64,000 nucleotides of DNA from positions 62,001 to 126,000 of the forward strand of contig NZ_NEFF01000001.1 in NCBI RefSeq assembly GCF_002252045.1, read 5' to 3'. The translations under genes and the position numbers were made by a program. Origin of the DNA: Ignatzschineria sp. F8392 (lineage in GTDB: Bacteria > Pseudomonadota > Gammaproteobacteria > Cardiobacteriales > Wohlfahrtiimonadaceae). The notes under the pieces were generated by a model, which was not told the origin of the DNA, did no database searches, and was given only the letters and a program-made list of their open reading frames with translations. Positions 8,760 to 18,024 of the stretch are shown piece by piece. Each line of letters starts with the position of its first letter. Position 1 is the stretch's first letter.

Positions 8760-10898
8760 ATGCAACGAAAGAGAGATATTTTTGTCACAAACGCACTGCC
8801 ATTTGCCAATGGTGATATTCATTTAGGGCATCTATTAGGATATGCTCAGGCCGATATTTGGGTGCGTTTTCAGCGAATGCTCGGAAACAATGTTTATTAT
8901 ATCTGCGCTGATGATACCCATGGAACGCCCATTATGCTAAAGGCAGACTCTCTTGGCATTACTCCTGAAGAGTTAATTGCAAAAGCGCATGCGGCTCATC
9001 TGCAAGATTTTGATAATTTCCATATCGATTTTGATAATTATTACACGACACACTCAAAAGAGAATCAACAGTTAGTTGAAGAGATCTATCTTACGCTCAA
9101 AGCAAATGATCTAATAGAGACAAAAACGATTGAGCAGTTCTATGATGAAGAGCGTCAAATGTTTTTACCCGATCGTTTCATTAAGGGAGAGTGCCCTAAA
9201 TGTCATGCTAAAGATCAATATGGGGATAACTGTGAAGCGTGTGGCGCTACTTATCGGCCGACAGAATTGATTAATCCCTTCTCCGTTGTGACAGGAAAGA
9301 CTCCAGTCATGCGTCCTTCTGAACACTTCTTCTTTAAGTTATCAGATCCACGTTGTGTTGAGTTCTTACGTCAATTTTTAGAAGATAAAGAGCGCTTGCA
9401 ACCTGAAGCAGCCAATAAGATGCGTGAATGGATTGGTGAGGAGGGAGATTGTAAGCTCTCAGATTGGGATATCTCTCGAGATGCTCCCTATTTTGGGTTC
9501 CCAATTCCAAATGCGGAAAATAAATATTTCTATGTTTGGTTAGATGCCCCGATCGGTTATTTTGCTTCATTTAAGAACTATTGTGATCGTGTTGGTAATA
9601 TTGATTTTGAGAGCTTTATTAAGAGAGATAAGGCAGAAGCTGCCGGCACGGAGATGGTCCATTTTATCGGTAAAGATATTATGTATTTCCATACGCTCTT
9701 CTGGCCGGCAATGCTCAATTTCTCTGGACATCGTGTTCCTTCTCAATATGCGATTAATGGCTTTTTAACCGTAGATGGCGCGAAGATGAGTAAATCGCGT
9801 GGTACATTTATTACTGCTGACTCCTATATTGCTCAGAAGCTCGATCCAGAATGGCTACGTTACTATTTTGCGGCAAAATCGAATGGGGCAATCGATGATT
9901 TTGACCTCAACCTTGATGATTTTGTGAATCGTGTTAATGCGGATCTTATCGGTAAATATGTCAATATTGCTTCAAGAACAAGTCGCTTTATCTCAAAAAA
10001 CTTTGATAATCGGTTAGGTGAGATTGCAGCGGAATCGGTGGCATTGATCGACTCTGTTATTGCGCGTGCTCCTGCGATTCAGGAAGGGTTTGAGAAACGT
10101 AACTTTGCTGCTGCACTTAGAGAGATCTCAGCAGCTTGTGATGATGTGAATGAGCATTTTGATCAGATGAAGCCCTGGGAGATTGCTAAAGATGAGAGCA
10201 GAGCAAAATTACTTCAAGATCTCTGTACCGGCTATTTAGAAGCCTTTAGAATTTTAACGCTCTATCTTAAACCAGTGTTACCAGTGGTTGCAGAGCGTGT
10301 AGAGAAATTCCTCAATATTGCACCTTTAACTTTTGCAGCGCTTCAAGAGAGATTGCCTCAGGGGCATCTTATCAACGATTATGAGCATCTGATGACGCGT
10401 CTTAATCGTAAAGATCTCGATGCGATGATTGAAGCGAATCGTGAAGCTTTGAGTGTCGTGCGTAAAGATGCGCAACAAGCTGATAAAGCGGGCGATAAGG
10501 TTGCAAAGAGCGAGCAAAAAAAGGGCGGTAAGGGTCCTGATAAAGATGTTGATAAAAGCGAAGAGGAGGCATATATCTCGATCGATGATTTTGCCAAGAT
10601 CGATCTTCGTTTAGGGAAGGTACTTTCATGCGATTTTATTGAAGGGGCTGATAAGCTTTTAACGTTCCAGATCGATTTAGGTGAGGAGCGTCCCCGCACT
10701 ATCTTCTCCGGCATCCGTAAGTTTTATCAAGATCCTGCTGCTTTAGTAGGAATGTATGTGGTGGTGGTTGCCAATCTAGCGCCGAGAAAGATGCGTTTTG
10801 GTGTGAGTGAAGGAATGATTCTGTCTGCCTCCACCAAAGAGGAGTTAACCCTCTTAACCTCTTTAAGTGAGCTCAAGCCTGGGGCGAAGATCTCGTAA
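8760..10898 (+). CDS. metG: Methionyl-tRNA synthetase
   Basis: Class I synthetase charging tRNA-Met, including the initiator. The 712 residues contain the HIGH-type motif HLGH (about residues 22-25, NGDIHLGHLLGY), a zinc knuckle insertion with CPKCHAKDQYGDNCEACGA (about 145-163), the KMSKS loop (GAKMSKSRGT, about 340-350), an anticodon-binding helical domain and a C-terminal EMAP/Trbp111-like tRNA-binding domain (about 600-712, IDLRLGKVLSCDFIEGADK). A Lys/Asp-rich linker (about 570-595) joins the last domain. Start ATG at 8760. A bidirectional terminator follows at 10936. Confidence 0.98.
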   Translation: MQRKRDIFVTNALPFANGDIHLGHLLGYAQADIWVRFQRMLGNNVYYICADDTHGTPIMLKADSLGITPEELIAKAHAAHLQDFDNFHIDFDNYYTTHSKENQQLVEEIYLTLKANDLIETKTIEQFYDEERQMFLPDRFIKGECPKCHAKDQYGDNCEACGATYRPTELINPFSVVTGKTPVMRPSEHFFFKLSDPRCVEFLRQFLEDKERLQPEAANKMREWIGEEGDCKLSDWDISRDAPYFGFPIPNAENKYFYVWLDAPIGYFASFKNYCDRVGNIDFESFIKRDKAEAAGTEMVHFIGKDIMYFHTLFWPAMLNFSGHRVPSQYAINGFLTVDGAKMSKSRGTFITADSYIAQKLDPEWLRYYFAAKSNGAIDDFDLNLDDFVNRVNADLIGKYVNIASRTSRFISKNFDNRLGEIAAESVALIDSVIARAPAIQEGFEKRNFAAALREISAACDDVNEHFDQMKPWEIAKDESRAKLLQDLCTGYLEAFRILTLYLKPVLPVVAERVEKFLNIAPLTFAALQERLPQGHLINDYEHLMTRLNRKDLDAMIEANREALSVVRKDAQQADKAGDKVAKSEQKKGGKGPDKDVDKSEEEAYISIDDFAKIDLRLGKVLSCDFIEGADKLLTFQIDLGEERPRTIFSGIRKFYQDPAALVGMYVVVVANLAPRKMRFGVSEGMILSASTKEELTLLTSLSELKPGAKIS

Positions 10899-10935
10899 TC
10901 ATCACAACGGGTTAATTATTGAGAAGTGAAAACAG

Positions 10936-10990
10936 AAAAGAGAGTCACCATTGAACATTATTGAAAATGCTCAATGGGCTCTCTTTTTTA
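10936..10990. terminator. Bidirectional terminator between metG and mgtE
   Basis: A long hairpin, AAAAGAGAGTCACCATTGA (10936-10954) pairing with TCAATGGGCTCTCTTTT (10971-10987), is flanked by A/T runs on both sides. It can end transcription of metG (plus) and mgtE (minus), which converge here. Confidence 0.85.
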
Positions 10991-11084
10991 TTGCAATGAT
11001 TTTGGTTGAAATAACTTTCATTAAAATGACGCAAGCATAGCTAATGTCAATTTTGGATTATCTCCGGCATATGCCACAGTGTGT

Positions 11085-12086
11085 TTAGAGTGTAATAAAT
11101 GCACTCGCAATGCCAAAGTAGATAAAGACACCGACAATATCACAGATAGAGGTGATTAGCGGGCCACTTGCTGTTGCTGGATCCATCTTCATTTTACTAA
11201 AGATAAAGGGGAGTGAAAGTCCAATGATGCTACCGATCATGACAACAAAAACCATCGTTAATGCCACAATGAAAGCAATCTCAACACCGCCGCGATAGAA
11301 TCCTACCATGGAGACCGCAAGTGCCATCGTAAATCCGAGTAGGGCAGAGATGATCGTCTCTTTACCGATCATTCTAAACCAATCTTTAAGGCGAACTTCT
11401 CCAAGCGCCATCGCTCGAATCACTAATGTTGCGGACTGTGCCCCGGCGTTACCTCCACTATCGACTAATAAGGGGAGGAAGAAGACCAGTGCGACATTGC
11501 TCTCAATAAGATCTTCATAAGTTGCGATCCCCGCACCAGAGAAGATATTCATAAAGACAAGAACAACCAGCCAAGCAACACGTTTACGGTAGAGAAGACC
11601 GATAGTCGCGGTCAGAAGATTTTGATTATCGAGCTGATCACTCTTGATCGAAGCCATACGATAGATATCTTCAGTACCCTCTTGTTCCATCACATCTAAA
11701 ATTTGATCGATATGAATGACGCCTAATAGGTGACCTGACTCAGCAACAACGGGGATTGTCACAAGATCTGTATCTTGAAAGAGTTGCGCTACCTCTTCTT
11801 GATCCACCGCCGTAGTCACTTTTTTAAGTTTTGTCTTCATAACATTTGCGATCATCTCATCGCCTTTTGCGGAGAGAAGCTCTCTAATCGCAACGACACC
11901 AACAAGAACTTTATCTTGATTGAGAATATAGACATAGTGAATATCTTCTCTTTGATAGAGATTCTTGCGAAGATAGTCGATTGCCTCATCAACCGTATGA
12001 TTGACATCGAGGGTGATAAAGTCATTAGACATTAGGGACCCGGCGGTCTCAATGCCAAATTTCATATTACGATCTTGAATTACCAT
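11085..12086 (-). CDS. mgtE: MgtE-type magnesium channel lacking the cytosolic N domain
   Basis: Inner-membrane Mg2+ channel. Two CBS domains (about residues 10-135, from SLMSNDFITLDVN to IDQILDVME) are followed by the plug helix and five transmembrane helices (about 165-333). Signature segments include FFLPLLVDSGGNAGAQSATL and the C-terminal CDIVGVFIYFG with the conserved pore Asp. Canonical MgtE is about 450 residues and starts with a superhelical N domain of roughly 130 residues, absent here. The chosen ATG at 12084-12086 follows GAGG by 9 bases; another ATG at 12099-12101 is also possible. The gene lies 151 bases after a riboswitch-linked terminator, so expression should respond to cytosolic Mg2+. 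Confidence 0.88.
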   Translation of the reverse strand: MVIQDRNMKFGIETAGSLMSNDFITLDVNHTVDEAIDYLRKNLYQREDIHYVYILNQDKVLVGVVAIRELLSAKGDEMIANVMKTKLKKVTTAVDQEEVAQLFQDTDLVTIPVVAESGHLLGVIHIDQILDVMEQEGTEDIYRMASIKSDQLDNQNLLTATIGLLYRKRVAWLVVLVFMNIFSGAGIATYEDLIESNVALVFFLPLLVDSGGNAGAQSATLVIRAMALGEVRLKDWFRMIGKETIISALLGFTMALAVSMVGFYRGGVEIAFIVALTMVFVVMIGSIIGLSLPFIFSKMKMDPATASGPLITSICDIVGVFIYFGIASAFITL

Positions 12087-12236
12087 TTTGCTTAACCTCA
12101 TTATCTTTTATTTTCATAAAACGACAGTAAGAAATCTCTCTGTCATCGATATATTTTGTTAAGCGCGGCTGTGCGCAGCGGCCGACGCTGATATCCTTGG
12201 GAAAAGAGTCCATAGATGATCAGTCTATTTTGAGAT

Positions 12237-12277
12237 CAAAAAAAACACCCAACCACAAAACGTGAGGAGGGTGTTTT
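12237..12277 (-). terminator. Intrinsic terminator in the mgtE leader (riboswitch expression platform)
   Basis: On the minus strand AACACCC (12269-12275) pairs with GGGTGTT (12244-12250), extended by an imperfect CTCAC/GTGG-type inner stem, and runs into eight U residues (12238-12245 as A on the plus strand). It sits between the M-box aptamer and mgtE. A 16-bp perfect palindrome GTAAAGGCGCCTTTAC (12286-12301) lies between aptamer and terminator and shares CTTTAC with the aptamer 3' strand, so it may be the switching element; that role is inference. Confidence 0.85.
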
Positions 12278-12307
12278 ATCGATATGTAAAGGCGCCTTTA
12301 CAGTGAT

Positions 12308-12473
12308 CTCTCCTCTTTCGTAAAGTTTTAGCACTATATGGCATGGGTATTCATCCGAATCCCGGCTACATTAGATACTGCCTTAGCTCGACAGTTTCTG
12401 CTGACCCATTGGTGTCTCTCGACGTTTCTGGGCAGTAGCTTACCTCCATATAGGAGCCTCACCTAACGAGGAT
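12308..12473 (-). promoter_or_regulatory. M-box (ykoK leader) magnesium riboswitch upstream of mgtE
   Basis: Reading the minus strand from about 12473, the leader matches the M-box consensus in order: CGTTAGGTGAGGCTCCTATA, then GCTACTGCCCAGAAACGTCG, AGACACCAATGGGTCA, the CAGAAACTGTCGA region, CATGCCATATAGTGCTAAA, and a closing ACGAAAGAGGA that pairs back with TCCTCGT to form P1. M-boxes bind Mg2+ and usually turn off Mg2+ transporter genes when the ion is abundant. An intrinsic terminator follows within 40 bases and mgtE is the next gene, which is the expected off-switch layout. Boundaries are estimated from the P1 stem. Confidence 0.93.
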
Positions 12474-12519
12474 AGTTAACAATTAATAATCTGTTAACCC
12501 AAAATATTTATTTGAGGGC

Positions 12520-12547
12520 ATTGTACCCTTAAATTTTGAATAAGCAA
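12520..12547 (-). promoter_or_regulatory. Candidate sigma-70 promoter for the M-box-mgtE transcript
   Basis: On the minus strand TTGCTT (12542-12547) and TACAAT (12520-12525) are separated by 16 bases. They lie about 50 bases upstream of the riboswitch 5' end. Judged by eye only. The remaining 12548-12766 stretch towards uspA is AT-rich without other recognised features. Confidence 0.45.
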
Positions 12548-12766
12548 ATTATAGTCATGAGATTTTCAAGCCTTTACTCTTTCCTTGACGCTTTCTCTCT
12601 TTTATTTACTTAATCTATTTACTGAATCTCTTTTCTCATCGCTCCTGTTATTCATTTGATCTAATTTGCTTTAAAGAGCATTTAAATCCTATCTTCTGTA
12701 TCTATCTTTATGGCGCCTCTTTACAGTTTTCTTTATGGTTCTCTTTATGGTTATTTGTAGTTAGTT

Positions 12767-13213
12767 TTATGAGACTTTAACCGTTAAGATATCACAAGGA
12801 GAATCATTGATAATCGATCCCGACGTCGATCCTAAAAGAACTCCAAGGCCTGAACGGGTATGGGAACCGATCACCAAGAGATCCGCTTTTAGCTCTTCCG
12901 CTGCACGAAGGATACCTTCTTTTGTTGATAATGCAGAGATGACCATTGTGTCACAATCTGGAATTCCCAACTTGAGGGAGAGCTCGCGCATCGATTTTTT
13001 TGCTTCTGCAATAATTTCGCTATCAGAGACCTGTGGAATAATAGGCATAAGCTCATAACCGGCACTAATACTAATTCCTTCTAAGATATTGAGGAGGGTA
13101 ATCTTTGCATGATTTCTTTGTGCAACGATAAGGGCTTGACGGCCAACCCTTTCTGCATCTGCAGATTGGTCAACTGCTACAAGAATATGTTGATACTCAT
13201 TCGATTCAGACAT
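12767..13213 (-). CDS. Universal stress protein family (UspA-like)
   Basis: Small cytosolic stress-response protein, 148 residues, with the Usp fold: HILVAVDQSADAERVGRQA at the N-terminus and the nucleotide-binding-type C-terminal motif GSHTRSGLGVLLGSTSGSII (G-2x-G-9x-G(S/T)). This suggests the ATP-binding subclass. The start is taken at the ATG 13211-13213, preceded on the minus strand by GGGAG with about 7-base spacing; an upstream ATG would add 11 residues without family match. It is divergent from prfC. The target process is unknown. Confidence 0.88.
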   Translation of the reverse strand: MSESNEYQHILVAVDQSADAERVGRQALIVAQRNHAKITLLNILEGISISAGYELMPIIPQVSDSEIIAEAKKSMRELSLKLGIPDCDTMVISALSTKEGILRAAEELKADLLVIGSHTRSGLGVLLGSTSGSIINDSPCDILTVKVS

Positions 13214-13378
13214 CTTTTTTCTCCCGCTATATATATGAGTGGTCATCTATTTCATCTCTTTTTGTTATAGCAAGAGATCCGCGATTTATCAATCATCATA
13301 GGCTTAAAAAGCGACTTGGGGCAAAAAAACGTGTACAATACGGACACCTATTTTTTGAGTCAATTTTGAATATTCATC

Positions 13379-14968
13379 ATGAGTAAATTAGCGAAAGAAG
13401 TTGCCCGTCGTAGAACCTTTGCCATTATTGCCCACCCCGACGCGGGTAAGACCACAATGACTGAAAAGCTCCTGCTTTTTGGAGGCGCCATCAATCTTGC
13501 CGGTTCTGTCAAAGGGCGTAAAGCTGCACGTCATGCAACCTCAGACTGGATGGAGCTTGAGCAGCAACGGGGGATTTCAGTGACCTCTTCAGTTATGCAG
13601 TTCCCTTATCGCGATTGTATGATCAATCTGCTCGATACGCCGGGACACCAAGACTTCTCGGAAGATACCTACCGAACTTTAACGGCGGTGGATTCAGCGC
13701 TCATGATGATCGATTGTGCAAATGGGGTTGAGGAGCAGACAATTAAACTGATGAATGTTTGTCGTCTTCGCGATACGCCGATTATCACCTTTATCAATAA
13801 GCTTGACCGAGATGGAAAAGAGCCGATCGATCTTCTAGATGAAGTGGAAGAGGTTTTAAAGATCAACTGTGCGCCAGTGACATGGCCGATCGGTATGGGG
13901 CGGGAGTTAAAGGGTGTCTACCATATTCTTGAAGACTATATCCATCTCTATGATTCAAAAGAGCGTGGAACTCGCAGCAAAGGGCAGATCATTCAAGGTT
14001 TAGATAGCCCTGAATTAGATGGGGTTTTAGGAGAGGAGCGTGCCAATGCTTTTCGTGAAGAGGTTGAGCTTGTTCGCGTGGCAAGTCATGAATTTGATCT
14101 TGAAGAGTATCTTGCCGGGCGCTTAACACCGGTCTACTTCGGTTCTGCGATCACTAATTTCGGGGTTCAAGAGATGCTCGATGGATTTGTTGAGATTGCA
14201 CCATGCCCTAAAAAGCAGGCAACCTTAACTCGTGAAGTATTAGCAGATGAAGAGCCATTAACGGGATTTGTCTTTAAGATTCAGGCTAATATGGATCCTC
14301 GTCATCGAGATCGTATCGCTTTTATGCGTGTCTGTTCCGGCAAATATACACCAGGAATGACCGCGCGTCATGTTCGGATTGGCAAAAATATCCGTATTCC
14401 AGAAGCATTGACCTTTATGGCCTCCGACCGCGGTCATTTAGAAGAGGCCTATGCCGGCGATATTATCGGTATTTATAATCATGGAACGATCCGTATTGGG
14501 GATACCTTTACCGAAGGTGAAGAGCTAAGCTTTAAAGGAATTCCTGATTTTGCACCAGAACTCTTTCGTCGTGCGCGTCTGCGAGATCCTCTAAAGATGA
14601 AGCATCTTGAGCGTGGTCTTGAACAGCTTTGTGAAGAAGGAGCGACACAGCTCTTCAAACCCCTTCGTAATAATGATCTAATCATTGGTGCGGTGGGAAT
14701 TCTTCAGTTTGATGTGGTCGCTCATCGATTAAAGCTTGAGTACAATGTTGATTGTATCTTTGAGCATGTCGAGGTCTCTACAGCACGATGGGTCCATGCT
14801 AAAGATCCGAAGAAGTTTGCCGAATTTAAGAAGCGGGCGGAAGATAACTTAGCGATCGATCACCATGGAGAGTATGTCTATATTGCTCCTACACGAGTTA
14901 ATTTACATTTAGCGCAAGAGCGTTATCCAGATATTCAATTTGATGCCTTCCGTGAGATTCACGGTTAA
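13379..14968 (+). CDS. prfC: Peptide chain release factor 3
   Basis: GTPase that recycles RF1/RF2 from the ribosome after termination. 529 residues, the E. coli length. G1 motif [13 protein letters not shown], switch region [13 protein letters not shown]3 DTPGHQDF and G4 NKLDRDGK appear in order in the first 150 residues, then the RF3-specific domains ([31 protein letters not shown]). Arrangement and length distinguish it from EF-G. It is followed 70 bases later by a perfect terminator hairpin. Confidence 0.98.
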   Translation: MSKLAKEVARRRTFAIIAHPDAGKTTMTEKLLLFGGAINLAGSVKGRKAARHATSDWMELEQQRGISVTSSVMQFPYRDCMINLLDTPGHQDFSEDTYRTLTAVDSALMMIDCANGVEEQTIKLMNVCRLRDTPIITFINKLDRDGKEPIDLLDEVEEVLKINCAPVTWPIGMGRELKGVYHILEDYIHLYDSKERGTRSKGQIIQGLDSPELDGVLGEERANAFREEVELVRVASHEFDLEEYLAGRLTPVYFGSAITNFGVQEMLDGFVEIAPCPKKQATLTREVLADEEPLTGFVFKIQANMDPRHRDRIAFMRVCSGKYTPGMTARHVRIGKNIRIPEALTFMASDRGHLEEAYAGDIIGIYNHGTIRIGDTFTEGEELSFKGIPDFAPELFRRARLRDPLKMKHLERGLEQLCEEGATQLFKPLRNNDLIIGAVGILQFDVVAHRLKLEYNVDCIFEHVEVSTARWVHAKDPKKFAEFKKRAEDNLAIDHHGEYVYIAPTRVNLHLAQERYPDIQFDAFREIHG

Positions 14969-15040
14969 CATCAATTGAGTGTGTCGAGAGGAAGTCGACA
15001 ATTGATTAAGACCCATTAGGATAGTGGTGTCTTAGTTACC

Positions 15041-15069
15041 AACCTCAGCATTATTGCTGAGGTTTTTTT
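15041..15069 (+). terminator. Rho-independent terminator of prfC
   Basis: Perfect 10-bp stem AACCTCAGCA (15041-15050) / TGCTGAGGTT (15055-15064) with a 4-base loop and a T-tract. Confidence 0.92.
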
Positions 15070-15189
15070 ATGCAAAAAAAAGCATCGTGTGCTTTAAGCG
15101 ACTGTTGTTTCTCATCTTTTATTCCTTATTTTCTGTTGAATATAAATTATCATTTGTTACCGGTTATCTTATCTGATAGATTCCTAAAT

Positions 15190-15207
15190 GACAATGATTA
15201 TCGTTAC
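15190..15207 (+). promoter_or_regulatory. Candidate Fur box upstream of the haem receptor
   Basis: GACAATGATTATCGTTAC resembles the Fur consensus built from GATAAT hexamers (GACAAT-GATTAT-C-GTTAC). It lies about 155 bp before a TonB-dependent receptor gene, a typical Fur target. The rest of 14969-15362 holds the prfC terminator and degenerate TAGCTCAT/AGAAGCTATAT-like short repeats around 15228-15300. Not tested against a weight matrix. Confidence 0.5.
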
Positions 15208-15362
15208 AGTTAATATTGATTATATCGATAGCTCATCGGGTATAGCCCATCGGTATAGCTCATATGTAGAAGTTATATTTAGAAGCTATATGTAGCTATC
15301 CAAAATAGAGGGCTCATAGAAAGCTCATCAAGAAGATCACTCAAATAGGAACCATAAAAAAG

Positions 15363-17783
15363 ATGCAAAATAGTAGCCATCCTCCCCAAGAAGAAGTGTC
15401 GTTATCTTTTCTCTCCCCAAAAAGTAACGGCACACTCAATAGAACTGAGTTAAAAGCTGGAACTGAGCTAAAAGTTCTTGGAGTTAGATCACCAATTTTT
15501 AGTGCGCACTTCAATAAACTTCTCTTTAGCGCATGCTGTACACTCTCACTTCTCTCAATATCAGCTGCTTTAGCGGATGATGATAAAGAGGAGAATCTTC
15601 CAACAATTGCATTAGGTTCGGTAGTTGTTGTTGGTGCGCCAGAGCAGGTTACTCCTTTTAAAGAGACTCAAAGTGCTGCGGATTTGAGTAAAAACTTGGT
15701 GCAAGATGAGCGAGATCTACTGCGTCATGAGTTGAGCGTTGGTGTTAATGAGAGTGGACGAGCCGGCAGTAATGGTTTTGCGATTCGAGGTGTTGATAAG
15801 GATCGGGTTGCCGTCATTGTTGATGGTTTACCGCAAGCTGAGAGCTTTATGCCCTCAATCTACCGCGGATATGGCTATTTTAATGGCAGTATCAATAGTA
15901 CAGAGTATGAAAATATTAGTGCTGTCACAATCAATAAAGGGGCGAACTCCGTTAGTGATGGCAGTGGTGCGGTAGGGGGATCTCTCTATTTCACAACTAA
16001 AAGTGTCGATGATATTGTAAAGTCGGGACAAAAATGGGGGCTCTATTGGAAGACGGGATACTCCTCAAAAAATAGGGAGTGGCGTCAAGTGCTAGGCGCC
16101 GGTTATCGTGGTGATCGCTTTTTTGGATTTGCACAATTAACAAAAAGAAGAGGGCATGAGACCGTTAATAGTGGTAATGGAGAAGAGATCTATGGCCCGG
16201 CGAGAGGGCGTCCTGATCCCCAGATGAAGCATGGTTCCTCTTGGTTAACAAAGTGGGGTGTTAATATCACCGATGAGCAGACTTTAACCGCTTTTTATGA
16301 GAATCGCCGGCAAGACAATCGAACTGAAGAGCGAAGCTTTGATGCTTGGGGAACGTATCGATTTGCGAAAGATACCGCACCCTATCGTCGCTTTGGTGTG
16401 GAGTATGACTATATTCCATTGGACTCCTCTTGGTTAGACACGCTCAATATCGTCTATGCTGATCAGAAGATTGATATGCGCTCAGATACCTACAATGTAA
16501 GTCAAAAAGATCCAACTGATATTACACAGCGTTACTATCGCGCTTTTGAACAGCGACAGAAGCTCTTTAAGGGCCAACTTTTTGCGTTACCGATCTCTTT
16601 GAGTGAGCAGGAGCATCTGCTACAAGCAAAGTTGGAGCTTAGAAGGGGCATGCTTAAGAATAGTAATCGAGATATTCTCTATCTCAGTGGTGTGGCACAC
16701 CCTTCAAATTACAGCATCATGACTCCGGTTAAATCCTCTGTTACCGCTTTTTCTCTGCAAGATGAGATAACGGTAACTCCTCAATTATCTCTCACGTTGG
16801 GGGCGCGTTATGATCATTACCAATACTCTCCGCAGATGGATGGCAGTAATAAATTTCCAGTGAGCTTTAATGGTGAGAAGAAAAGTTTTTCTAAAACCTC
16901 TTGGCAATTAGGGATTCATTATCAAATAACGCCGGAGCAGTTGATCGGTTATCGTATCAGTACAGGATTTCGAGCCCCAAAAATAGAGGAGCTCTTCTTT
17001 GAGTTTGGTAAAGGGGGAATGAATCACTTTATGCCGAATCCTCAATTGAGACCAGAGACAGCGTTGAATCAAGAGATTACTTATCAATTTAAAAATGAGG
17101 ATGTAGAGATAGGGCTAGGCGCGTTTCATAGTAAATATCGTAATTTTATTGATGAGAGAGTCTCTGAGAAATTAGAACCCAATCCTTACTATCCCTATAG
17201 TTGGGATTCAAAGCCGTATCTATCAATTAATCAGATTCAATTTGTCAATGTGGCACATGCTCATATTTCAGGACTTGAATTGAATGCGACATTGAATGGT
17301 CCCTTATTTGGGCTCTCTGAGAGTTGGAAATTTCACATAAAAGGGCAATATAGTAAGGGTAAGAATCAAGATGGCGATCCTCTAAAATCGATTCAGCCTT
17401 GGAGTGCGTTGATGAGTATTGAGTATCAAGATCCTGCCCAGCGGTGGAATAGTACTTTGACAGCGCGTTATAGTGCGGCAAAGAGAGGGAAAGATACCAA
17501 AGAGACACAATACTCATGGCGCGGGAAGGAGGAGGCGGAGTGGAAGTGGTTAAGCCCCTCTTACTTTGTGGTAGATTTAACGACACAGGTAAAGCTAGAT
17601 CGGGATATAACGCTCAATTTTGGTGTCTTTAATCTCTTTAATCGAAGCTACTCAACTTGGGATAGTCTACGGGATCTACCTACCTTTGGTACCACGAATC
17701 GAATAGATCCTGATGGGCGGGGATTAGAGCGTTTTACTGCGCCTAAACGTAATTTTGCTATCTCTATTGAAGGGCGCTTTTAG
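15363..17783 (+). CDS. TonB-dependent haem/haemoglobin-type outer-membrane receptor
   Basis: An 806-residue outer-membrane receptor expected to import haem iron with TonB energy. An N-terminal plug domain (about 85-220: GFAIRGVDKDRVAVIVDGLPQ, ITINKG-type strand, GGSLYFTTK) precedes a large beta-barrel ending in SIEGRF with the C-terminal Phe of Bam substrates. The haem-receptor signature FRAP (536-539) ... NPQL (559-562) is present, with a His (555) in the intervening loop, as in HemR/HmbR/HgpA-type receptors. A signal peptide (FNKLLFSACCTLSLLSI, cleavage after ALA near residue 70) is preceded by an unusually long polar extension of about 45 residues. The only in-frame ATG upstream of the signal is 15363. 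A candidate Fur box lies upstream. Other ligands such as haemoglobin-haptoglobin are possible. Confidence 0.9.
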   Translation: MQNSSHPPQEEVSLSFLSPKSNGTLNRTELKAGTELKVLGVRSPIFSAHFNKLLFSACCTLSLLSISAALADDDKEENLPTIALGSVVVVGAPEQVTPFKETQSAADLSKNLVQDERDLLRHELSVGVNESGRAGSNGFAIRGVDKDRVAVIVDGLPQAESFMPSIYRGYGYFNGSINSTEYENISAVTINKGANSVSDGSGAVGGSLYFTTKSVDDIVKSGQKWGLYWKTGYSSKNREWRQVLGAGYRGDRFFGFAQLTKRRGHETVNSGNGEEIYGPARGRPDPQMKHGSSWLTKWGVNITDEQTLTAFYENRRQDNRTEERSFDAWGTYRFAKDTAPYRRFGVEYDYIPLDSSWLDTLNIVYADQKIDMRSDTYNVSQKDPTDITQRYYRAFEQRQKLFKGQLFALPISLSEQEHLLQAKLELRRGMLKNSNRDILYLSGVAHPSNYSIMTPVKSSVTAFSLQDEITVTPQLSLTLGARYDHYQYSPQMDGSNKFPVSFNGEKKSFSKTSWQLGIHYQITPEQLIGYRISTGFRAPKIEELFFEFGKGGMNHFMPNPQLRPETALNQEITYQFKNEDVEIGLGAFHSKYRNFIDERVSEKLEPNPYYPYSWDSKPYLSINQIQFVNVAHAHISGLELNATLNGPLFGLSESWKFHIKGQYSKGKNQDGDPLKSIQPWSALMSIEYQDPAQRWNSTLTARYSAAKRGKDTKETQYSWRGKEEAEWKWLSPSYFVVDLTTQVKLDRDITLNFGVFNLFNRSYSTWDSLRDLPTFGTTNRIDPDGRGLERFTAPKRNFAISIEGRF

Positions 17784-17889
17784 TGAGTTATAAATACGTT
17801 TCGAATAATCTATAATATTTTTAGAAAGTGTTATAATTTATTGAGTAGTTATAGCATTATTAAATTAATGAAGTAACGTATTAGTTGTT

Positions 17890-17911
17890 ACCGAGTGATT
17901 GATCACTCGGT
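17890..17911. other. Perfect 9-bp inverted repeat, no T-tract
   Basis: ACCGAGTGA-TTGA-TCACTCGGT, 107 bases after the receptor stop. It may be a transcript-end hairpin or an operator for the following barrel gene; it lacks the run of T expected of an intrinsic terminator. Confidence 0.5.
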
Positions 17912-18024
17912 GATTATCGGGTCGAAGAGTTTAGCGATATATTTGTTTATGTTTATATTTGTATTTATATCTCTAGTTTCTAACAGCCGATTCTAGAGCG
18001 TGATCTTTTAAATAGGAGCAGAAG

